Origin: Pyrenopolyporus hunteri
Lineage: Eukaryota > Ascomycota > Sordariomycetes > Xylariales > Hypoxylaceae
Assembly (NCBI GenBank): GCA_902806595.1
Contig: CADCXC010000015.1
Coordinates: 1-27,654 of the forward strand
Length of the DNA: 27,654 nucleotides
Direction of reading: 5' to 3'
Shown: piece after piece, positions 1 to 7,421 of the stretch
Layout: every line of letters starts with the position of its first letter
Position numbering within the stretch: the stretch's first letter is position 1
Made by a program: the position numbers and the translations under genes
Notes under the pieces: model-generated
The model's database searches: none
Told to the model about the DNA's origin: nothing
The model's input: the letters and a program-made list of their open reading frames with translations, nothing else

Positions 1-84
1 AACATTATTGCGAGTGGTCAAACCTCTGTATGGTCTCGCGGAGTCAGGCACCTATTGGTTTGAGACTTATTCGCGTCACCATCA
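1..84 (+). repeat. RT segment repeated at 6140-6221 (copy 1)
   Basis: This stretch starts with aacattattgc and ends with cgtcaccatca and is nearly identical to 6140-6221. The only differences I see are two extra G residues here (at 12 and at 40-41). With them the RT frame is open through PLYGLAESG; without them, in the other copy, it is broken. The two copies lie one element length (about 6.14 kb) apart. Confidence 0.9.
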
Positions 85-1136
85 ACAAAATTGCGAATGA
101 AACCATCAGCCTTCGACCCCTGCCTACTCATAACGGACTCAGACCCGTTCGGACTCACTGGCCTTCAGACGGATGATACCCTCAATGTCGGTACCACGGA
201 CTTCCTTGCTGCTGAAGACAAGGCTCTCAGCAAGGCTGGAATCAGAGCGCGCCCCCAGAAGATCATGGACTCCGGAACCGAGGACTTCAATGGCTCACGC
301 ATTACGGTCCACGATGAGGACTTTGGCGTAACAACTACGCAGAAGGTCAGGCTGAAAAGCTTGAACTACTGAACGTCAAAGCCCCGACATGACCAAGAGA
401 TTCGTGGAGCAACGAGCCCGAGGTGCATACATCGCCTCCATATGTCAGCCCGAGGCAGCCTTCGATTACTCTACGGCGGCCCAACACCTCGAACCCGGAC
501 CCAAGGAAGCTAAGGCCCTCAACGCCAGGATCAGGTGGCAAATGGACAACCAGACACGTGGGCTTCGCTATGTCGAACTGGACCCCAGGACTTACGCCTT
601 TATGTCTTTGTCGATGGATCTTTCGCGAACAATAAGGACTTGAGTTCGCAGATCGGGTACGTCATTGTTTTAGGCAATGAGGGTCCCACCGACCGAGACA
701 ATGAGGTACGAGTCACTGGTAACATCATCCATTGGTCATCCACCAAGTGCAAGCGAGTCACTCGCAGCGTACTTGCGAGTGAGATCTACGGAATGGTCCA
801 AGGCTTCGACGTCGGCTACGTTGTTCACCACACGATCAACACTGTCCTGGAACGACTTTCACTCCCCAGAGCCCCTCTCGTCTTGTGCACCGACTCCCTG
901 TCGCTGTACCAGTGCTTGGTACAAATGGGAAGCACCAACGAGAAAAGGCTGATGATCGACCTGATGGCGCTGAGGCAGTCCTACGAGAACCGGGAGATTG
1001 ATGACATTCGGTGGATTCATGGATCGTGCAACCCGCGGACGCGATGACGAAGCGTCCCCAATGAGGCTATGCGGAACCTAGTGGAGAGAACCAGATTGAC
1101 TTGAGATTAGAAGGATGGGTGAAACGAGAAACTTAG
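2..1136 (+). pseudogene. copia pol, RT C-terminal part plus RNase H, frameshifted
   Basis: This is the 3' part of a copia pol gene. Bases 14-85 encode VVKPLYGLAESGTYWF and following residues, the RT segment upstream of the active site. The frame shifts near 85. Bases 91-372 hold the DPCLLI segment and the RT catalytic box as GLQTDDTL (166-177), a variant of YVDD. After another shift, 389 to about 590 encodes QRARGAYIASICQPEA, and 560-1047 encodes RNase H with its acidic residues in VDGSFA, SVLASE and CTDS and the copia signature KCKRVTRS. One more shift near 1035 separates the NPADAMTK motif from the body. The tail LEGWVKRET ends at a stop near 1136, about 55 bp before the first LTR-like repeat. 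At least four frame breaks make it non-functional as read, although some could be sequencing errors. Confidence 0.85.
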
Positions 1137-1189
1137 CTAGCAGTTCGCAATCAATTGATTGCGAAAAGAAAATAGAGTGAGTGATGGTT
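1137..1189 (+). other. purine-rich tract before LTR (candidate PPT)
   Basis: Between the pol stop and the first LTR-like repeat lies a purine-rich run (gcgaaaagaaaatagagtga, about 1161-1180). Copia elements prime plus-strand DNA from a polypurine tract in this position. The exact tract is inferred from position and composition only. Confidence 0.45.
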
Positions 1190-1200
1190 GATTGACACAT

Positions 1201-1225
1201 GTACGTACCACTTCGTGGTACGTAC
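1201..1225 (+). promoter_or_regulatory. perfect hairpin in LTR-like unit
   Basis: The arms gtacgtaccac and gtggtacgtac are exact reverse complements around a ttc loop. The hairpin sits about 34 bp upstream of the TATA box and is repeated at 1400-1424. It could be a dimeric protein-binding site in the element promoter; that role is inference. Confidence 0.5.
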
Positions 1226-1258
1226 CTCAGGAGGAGGAAGTACCTATGTACCTTCGGG

Positions 1259-1266
1259 TATATAAA
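1259..1266 (+). promoter_or_regulatory. TATA box of LTR-like unit 1
   Basis: The sequence tatataaa lies in the middle of the LTR-like repeat, as expected for the U3 promoter of an LTR element. Transcription would begin roughly 25-40 bp downstream, towards the pyrimidine-rich ctttcctcctt. Confidence 0.55.
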
Positions 1267-1388
1267 GGAGACCTTTCCCACGGTCTCCCTGTTAAATAGT
1301 CTTTCCTCCTTAGACAATTTATACAACACCAGTCTCACCCCATCGCGATTGCTTTTATTGTTATTTCCTTACTTCATTTACGTACGTA

Positions 1389-1587
1389 GATTGACACATG
1401 TACGTACCACTTCGTGGTACGTACCTCAGGAGGAGGAAGTACCTATGTACCTTCGGGTATATAAAGGAGACCTTTCCCACGGTCTCCCTGTTAAATAGTC
1501 TTTCCTCCTTAGACAATTTATACAACACCAGTCTCACCCCATCGCGATTGCTTTTATTGTTATTTCCTTACTTCATTTACGTACGTA
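1389..1587 (+). repeat. 199-bp LTR-like direct repeat, unit 2
   Basis: This is a second copy of the unit at 1190-1388; I found no mismatch between them by eye. It leads into the untranslated leader and gag. The hairpin recurs at 1400-1424 and the TATA box at 1458-1465. Identity of the two units means that either the duplication is young or the copies have been homogenised. Confidence 0.8.
1458..1465 (+). promoter_or_regulatory. TATA box of LTR-like unit 2 (gag side)
   Basis: The same tatataaa occurs in the second repeat, about 320 bp upstream of the gag ATG at 1788. If the element were transcribed, this copy would serve the gag-integrase segment. Confidence 0.55.
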
Positions 1588-1592
1588 CCTAC

Positions 1593-1610
1593 CAACACTG
1601 ATCAGTGTTG
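1593..1610 (+). other. 18-bp perfect palindrome after LTR
   Basis: The sequence caacactgatcagtgttg is its own reverse complement. It begins six bases after the second LTR-like unit, where the tRNA primer-binding site of a copia element is expected. It might be part of the LTR end, the primer site region or an RNA dimerisation signal in the leader; the sequence alone does not decide. Confidence 0.5.
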
Positions 1611-1787
1611 CTAGAGTTAACAACACAGATTAGCAAGGTTAGAAGAGTCACTACTGCGACAACACGAAGGACTTTCATCGCAGCAACACACGCGACAACA
1701 GCACCCCTCCTTCCACACGATACCTTCCTGTTTATGCCAGGATATCGTTTTATTACATCAAATCTCTTTGAACCTACAGTATCCATC

Positions 1788-4023
1788 ATGTCGCAAGAAG
1801 CTGAAAGTTCGGCTCAGGCGCAAGCTCGCGAAAGGAACTTGACCCCATTGAGCAAGAGAACATGGATGAGCTCAGAGTTTTGATTAGACATATCCCCGGC
1901 CACTTGGTCACCCCGGCCTCCTTCATCAAGCACTTTGACCCCATGGCAGTAAGATGGGAGGAGATAGACCCGCAAACTGCCACCCCCAACAGAAGGCTAC
2001 ATGGGCGTTGATCACACTGGCGGACCTGGACGTGACGGACAGAAGTGAGTCACACGCCCGCACAACCAGGAAACCATGGAGGAGTTCAGGAGCGCTTCAA
2101 GGGTTTCACCCTGAATGATTTCAAACCATGCCACGTCAGTTACGCTCGGCTCTGAGGACCGCACTAATGCAGAGAGGCATTTACATGGGCAGAAGTAACA
2201 CCAGCGTTGCTGAATCCCTAGCAAACCTCCTGTCACTGCGAGAGCCACCAGAGTGGAACAGCGACGAGCTGGTAGAGGCAAAATGGAGATGGCCCAATGC
2301 GTTGGCATGGAGAGCGTCTGTACATCGGACCGAAAGGGTGTGGTCTACCGGAACTACCTGCATCAACACGCACACACGCCACGATGCAGCAACGGCCACG
2401 GTTTTCGCCCCCAGACGCCCAACCAGCCAACCGGGTACGGGCCGAATCCGGTGGTGTCCACCACACCAATGGAACCACCCCAGCCCCGTTTCGACGACGC
2501 TACGAATCACCTTCGCAGCATGCGCACCCACCTCCTGCTGCCCCCAGTAACCCGTCGTCCGTGTTCCACACCTCACCGCCCCCTCCACCGCAGCCCCTGT
2601 GACACAGCCCCTCAACAGCCAGCACCCAGACCCCCGCCGCTGATTTCGTTCAGCCCCAAGGCAACCAAGGCAACCCACGTAACCAATCGGAGCCTTGGAT
2701 GCCCAACACATCCATTTCCCCGCCCCGTACCCTCAAAGGGCAACTCCGCCTCCCTCAGCCCACTACGGCTGATCAATACCCTACTATCCCAGCTTACGCT
2801 GAACCCCGAGGTATGATCAGCGGTCCACACCTGGTCCCACACGAGGAGGACAACCCCAACCCCACTGCCGGGAAATGTCTATGGACCTCCCGGACCGCCA
2901 CCGGATGGTCCGTATATGACACCGGCGGTCCCACCAAACGCCGCACCAGGAGGAGGAAGTCACCATACCGGAAATTACGGTTCCTCCTCCCAGACGGCTC
3001 CACAGCCTTTGTTGGTTGAACCAACCCCCGTACCTATGCCTGTCGGAAACCAACAAGGCGACACCTATTATGACGTCCCCCCTGCTCGAGTCCCCAACGA
3101 GATGTGCCCCCCTACCATCGTCGGCCACTTCAAGAAGGCCTGGAACAGTGAGAACAACTACACTGGAGAACCTTACGACGTCCTGGAAGACAAGTTTCGC
3201 TTCTTTCTGGACGTATGCTACACCTGGGATCCGTCAAACCCAGTTCCATGCCGTGTTCTCCACGATCCTCACTGGACGAGCGGCCATCTACTTCTTACAC
3301 AACGTACCCCGCCACTGGTGCTTCACGGACATGTATCTGGCTATGGGCGACACTTCAACACGGAGCAGAACAAGGTCCAATACCATCATGACTGGACCTC
3401 GATTACCTTCTTTGGCATCAAGGCTGAGAAGAAGAACGAGGAAAGTCCGACCTTGAAGTGCTGCAGATCATGCTAGATAAGTTAATGCTGTGTCAACGGG
3501 CCCTTGGAAAAGATTTCAGGGGTGAGCAGCAACTTATCGCAGCCACGCAACGTGCTGTTCGCAATGTGCCCCAGCTGCAGCATGCCTGTTCACTCCGTCA
3601 CACCAGTTCGAGGAGTTGGCCAGCAAGCTCCGCGCGTCAATCGGCACCTTTGAGAACATCAAGGGAGCGCGCCAGTTCATGGTTGACGACGACAGCGACG
3701 AGGACCTCGACCAGTTTTATACTGAACGAAGGTATCACCGCAGCGACAAAGGCGGTCGGTACCAATCGAGGAAGACGACCCAGACCTGGAAGCGTCGCTG
3801 TTGGGTATGTAAGAAGGAGGGATGTTGGTCCACCAAACATCCCGAGGACGAGCAGAAAGAAGCCAAGGGACGATGGCGAGCCCAGAAGGCCAAGAACAAG
3901 GGTAAATATACCACGTTCTTGACGGGCTATGAAGGTATTGAGCAGGAAAGCTCGGAGTCGGAGGACGACGACCAAGACGTCGCCGCCTTCGAAACGGAGG
4001 AAATCAACCCCAGCATTGACTAG
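1788..4023 (+). pseudogene. copia gag, broken into several frames
   Basis: The likely start is the ATG at 1788 (MSQEAESS). The frame breaks near 1840; the next frame reads ELRVLIRHIPGH and FIKHFDPM. A segment from 2128 reads MPRQLRSALRTALMQRGIY and EPPEWNSDELVEAKW, which resembles the N-terminal gag region of fungal copia elements. A long Pro/Gln-rich linker follows (about 2380-3080). Bases 3080-3300 encode the capsid-like helical segment (KKAWNSENNYTGEPYDVLED). From 3616 to the stop at 4021 the frame is open and ends with a zinc knuckle (CWVCKKEGCWSTKH, about 3799-3840) and an acidic tail. Several frame changes separate these blocks, so no intact gag polypeptide is encoded as read. Confidence 0.75.
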
Positions 4024-4090
4024 CCGCGGCATACTTGGCGAACCAAGCATGCCAATATCGAATTGCTTCCTGTTACCCCCCTGTCGATGA

Positions 4091-5500
4091 ACCAAAGGAC
4101 AGTACTACATTTGTCCTGGACCGATACACCAAGGATGTTTTCCAGGCATCATCCCCGACACCGGCGCAGCCAGAATGTCCACTGTAGGGAAAGGCCAATG
4201 CCAAGCTCTCATGAGAAGCTTTCCCGACCGAGATCTCAAGATGGACAACAGCCGAGCCGGTGAAGCCAACATTAGATTCGGAGATGGACCCCTAATTGAG
4301 TCATTGGGAACGATCACAGTTGACGTCCCGTTCGGACCAGTCGACTTTCATGTCATGGATTCAGACACCCCGTTCCTTATGTGTCTGAAGGACATGGACC
4401 GACTGGGCGTTTATCTGAACAACGTTACGAACCAGTTGATCGGAAAGAATGGCATCACCGTCGCCGTCGTTCGCAGATGGGGACATCCATGGTTTTACCT
4501 CGACAACACGACTTTCTTTACGGAACCCGAGCTACGCCGCATCCATACCCGGTTTGGTCACCCTTCTGTGGCCAAACTATACACTCTTTTAGATAAAGCA
4601 GGTCATGACGTTGATATCAAGGATATCAAGGAGATCAATAAGTTCTGCCACCACTGCCAGATCAAGGGCAAGGCCCCCCAGAGATTCAGGTTCAGCCTGA
4701 AGGACCCTGACATGGACTTCAATTACGAAGTCATCGTTGATATCATGTACTTGGACGAACGTCCCGTCCTACATGTGGTTGACGCCGCTACAGGGTTCCA
4801 GGCTGCTCGCTTTATGAGAACCATCTCTGCCAAAGAAACCTGGGACACGCTGAAGCAATGCTGGATAGACACCTACCTCGGACCCCCGGATGTCATTACA
4901 CATGATGCCGGCACGAACTTCGACAGTGTCGAGTTCCGGAACGAGGCCCGCATTGCTGGAGTCACTTGTCATCAGGTACCAGTCGAAGCACATTGGTCAA
5001 TTGGCAAGGTCGAAGAGTACCACGGCCCCGTCCGCAGAGCGTACGAGATCATCACCGATGAACTTCAGGGCTCGGGCTCACGCGCAGCCCGGTTACAGAT
5101 GGCTGTCAAGGCAGTCAACGACACAGCCAACCCTGATGGTCTGGTACCCACACTCCTTGTATTCGGCGCCTACCCTAGGATCAACATGGACTCGCCCCCT
5201 ACCCCCGCACAGACCCAAAGGGCACAAGCCGTACAGAAGGCGATGACGGAGATCAAGAGGATCAAGGCACAACGTTCCGTGAGAGATGCCCTGAACACAC
5301 GCAATGGCCCCAACACACAGAAAACTCTTCCCGCGTCACTCCCCATCGGTAGCGAAGTACTCGTCTACAGGGAAAGGGAGGATGGAAGGGCCCTCACAAG
5401 GTCATTGCGGTGTCGGATAAGGATGTTACCATCGCCTCTAACGCTTCGGGCGGAACATCCACGTTCAGGAATTCTCATGTCAAGCCGTACATCCAGCCCC
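4091..5500 (+). pseudogene. copia protease and integrase
   Basis: The longest open frame of the element runs from 4091 to 5878 with no stop. The start shows the retroviral-type aspartic protease motif DTGAAR (4157-4174). Integrase follows with its HHCC zinc site (HTRFGHP at about 4541, then CHHCQ at about 4643). The catalytic core has the first Asp in VIVDIMYLD, the second in THDAGTNFD and the Glu in GKVEEYHGPVRRAY, so the DDE triad looks complete. After about 5390 the true frame shifts: the C-terminal KPY segment (NSHVKPYIQP, about 5470-5500) is read in the frame starting at 5410, and the remaining 120 codons of the long frame are out of register. Protease and integrase are the best preserved parts of this element. 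Confidence 0.82.
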
Positions 5501-5827
5501 GAGAGGACCCCGTACCGACCAGAAGACTTGAGATCGAGCTACCTGCACCAACCTTCAACCCCGATGACTATCAAATTATCCCGGAGGAAGACCTTATGCA
5601 TGCTGACGATCTTTCCCATACCGCTGAACTATACATCACCAACAAGGAGCAGGAGAACCTTGCTCTCGCTATTAAACTACGAGCGGATGGAAAGATCATT
5701 GCACAAGGAAACCTTACGAGGCATCGGACATGAAGGAGCTCAACGCCTTGTTCGAGGAAGGCATCCTGCGCCCAGAGGTTTACGATGTAACTGTACATCG
5801 AGGCGCCACGATCTTCAAGTCACGGAT

Positions 5828-5898
5828 GGTCCGAGAGATCACACCGCCGCGCCATACGGTCCGAGAGATCAAGGGTAAGAACACCGCCGCGCCATACG
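5828..5898 (+). repeat. 30-bp in-frame local duplication in RT
   Basis: The stretch ggtccgagagatca occurs at 5828 and again at 5858, and acaccgccgcgccatacg occurs at 5841 and 5881. The arrangement is a second copy of a 40-bp segment with 10 bp missing, adding ten codons (VREI occurs twice) without changing frame. A template switch during reverse transcription or replication would explain it. Confidence 0.7.
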
Positions 5899-6139
5899 AG
5901 AGTCTCGCCTGGTAGTCCAGGGCTATGGTGATCCCGACAAGGAATACATCATGACGTACGCACCTACCATCAGAGAGCCAGCCAGCGCATCATACTGGCT
6001 CTGACGCCCATGTTGCGTCGCAAAGGGATGAAAGTCATGATCCGGGACATCACAATGGCCTACACCCAGTCAAGACACCGATGCAGAGGACTATTTTTGT
6101 ACACTTGCCAACCGAACTTAAAAATAAGTACCCTGAGGG

Positions 6140-6221
6140 AACATTATTGCAGTGGTCAAACCTCTGTATGGTCTCGCGAGTCAGGCACCTATTGGTTTGA
6201 GACTTATTCGCGTCACCATCA
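6140..6221 (+). repeat. RT segment repeated at 1-84 (copy 2)
   Basis: This is the near-identical partner of 1-84. Two single G residues present in copy 1 are absent here, which breaks the PLYG reading frame. At 6222 the similarity stops sharply and unique sequence begins with a small inverted repeat (tgacca/tggtca around tcat). Confidence 0.9.
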
Positions 6222-7421
6222 CAGAGGTTGACCATCATTGGTCATGCCCCTAGACCGACAAATTGAAGTCAACTTGTATCCTATGGCTCAACACGTATGT
6301 AGGTAAAACTCGTCACTATAGCATGTTTGTCTTAACAGAAGTCTCTAATATAAAAGAGAAATATACCTAATTTAAACTCTCGGAGTCCGGGCCTTAAATG
6401 CACATGTTAGTGAATATAGTTAAGCTACGACCGGCCTACTACCAATGTATTCGTGTGTCTAGTGACTCCCGATTTAAAACTACGTTGTTCTACATATATA
6501 GGTAAATTCACGAAGAAAATAGTCATTTAACTCCTTTGGATGGATCGGAATAGATAATTCTAGAATAATAAAGCCTTAATGGCAACTGGCTAGGTACTGT
6601 GTAAAGAAACCCGAAAGCCCGGGTCTGTGCAGAAAATCATAATCCATAATAGAGAAAGCAATCTAAAGTTGTCGAAGCCGAGGGTCGAGTTTGGGGCCAT
6701 GTTATTGAGGTGGTTTAAGAAATGCCTCGAGGCCATTGGCTTCTTCTCGATCTGAAGCCATTTTCCTTTCAGCCCACTAACAATTATAAGGCAAACCATC
6801 TAAATAATAGAGACTCGATGCCTCAATACCGCTGCCTCGATGGCAAGCAACCCACACCCATAGTCTTGGGGACCAGAACATCCAGGTTTAATAGGCCTTT
6901 TAAACCCTCGGTTTCTTTCAACCAGGTACCTACAGATACTCAGCCTTGACACGCAACCACATCATCAGATTGTTTTTGAATGGTGGGTTGCCGGAGCCAT
7001 CAACTGCGTCAACCATCTTTGAAGCCTAGCTAACTCTTATCCCACCCTGTCCCTAGTATTATCAAGGTACCTCTCTGAGCGACGGGTGCTCATAATATTC
7101 CCTAACGTTTCCTAGTACCAAAGGCGTCCGAGAGATTCTTCTGATCTTTTCCTAAGTACCTGTCTATCAACAATACCATACAGGGTTGACTACCTACCTA
7201 CGAGCCTAGACCGGAAGGGAGGCATTTGATTCTTAAGCAACATTGTATACCTACCTACGTTGCTGACATTTCGCCCATAAGGCCGAAGCGACCGCGACGC
7301 CCTCACTTCACTGACCAACCAATAGTCATTGTCTTATCATCCTTCGGTAAGCTAGGTCATGTTTGTGTATAGGAGGCTTATGACTGACGTGCGGCGACGA
7401 TGAGTTTATCATAGTTTTATC
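6222..7421. other. intergenic, retroelement to zinc-finger gene
   Basis: I see no convincing gene in these 1.2 kb. Short frames (for example 6722-6949) lack fungal codon character or any family signature. The last part contains several acctacct/acctacg motifs (7190-7260) and should include the promoter of the zinc-finger gene starting at 7422. Confidence 0.6.

Larger units (their letters stand above)
1190..1388 (+). repeat. 199-bp LTR-like direct repeat, unit 1
   Basis: This unit runs from gattgacacatg to acgtacgta and is followed at once by a second copy with no spacer. It lies where the 3' LTR of the upstream pol fragment and the 5' LTR of the downstream gag are expected. It carries a perfect 11-bp stem hairpin with a 3-nt loop (1201-1225), a TATA box (1259-1266) and a second short inverted repeat, ggagacc/ggtctcc (1267-1288). 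Canonical TG...CA ends do not coincide with the repeat boundaries, so the true LTR may be slightly offset or longer, with the 199-bp unit duplicated inside it. Confidence 0.75.
1..6221 (+). mobile_element. Ty1/copia LTR retrotransposon, circularly permuted order
   Basis: All domains of a fungal Ty1/copia element are present on the plus strand but in rotated order: RT C-terminal part and RNase H (2-1136), two abutting LTR-like repeats (1190-1587), gag with a zinc knuckle (1788-4023), protease and integrase (4091 to about 5500), and RT N-terminal part (about 5500-6221). Protease before integrase before RT, with integrase upstream of RT, is the copia (not gypsy) order. The last 82 bp (6140-6221) repeat the first 84 bp (1-84), so the block equals one element unit plus a small overlap. 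Most frames are broken by single-base indels rather than by nonsense C-to-T changes, so repeat-induced point mutation is not the obvious cause of decay. The left end lies outside the window, so a target-site duplication cannot be tested. Confidence 0.88.
5501..6221 (+). pseudogene. copia RT N-terminal part, truncated
   Basis: Downstream of integrase the frame at 5410-5733 is acidic linker, then a shift leads to MKELNALFEEGIL and the RT fingers segment IFKSRMVREI with KGK. Later pieces in other frames read SRLVVQGYGDPDKEYIM, YAPTI, RDITMAYTQS and, at 6140-6221, the PLYG region. The reading frame breaks several times. The homology stops at 6221, before the catalytic box; the missing part is what lies at 85-1136. 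No stop-free RT is encoded. Confidence 0.75.

Noticed and set aside
1190..1587. CRISPR-like or satellite array
   Set aside because: Only two abutting long units without spacers, placed between RNase H and gag as LTRs would be.
2181..2816. Open frames of 176 and 187 codons in the gag region
   Set aside because: Composition is Pro/His/Arg-rich without domain signature, and they overlap gag frames with copia character.
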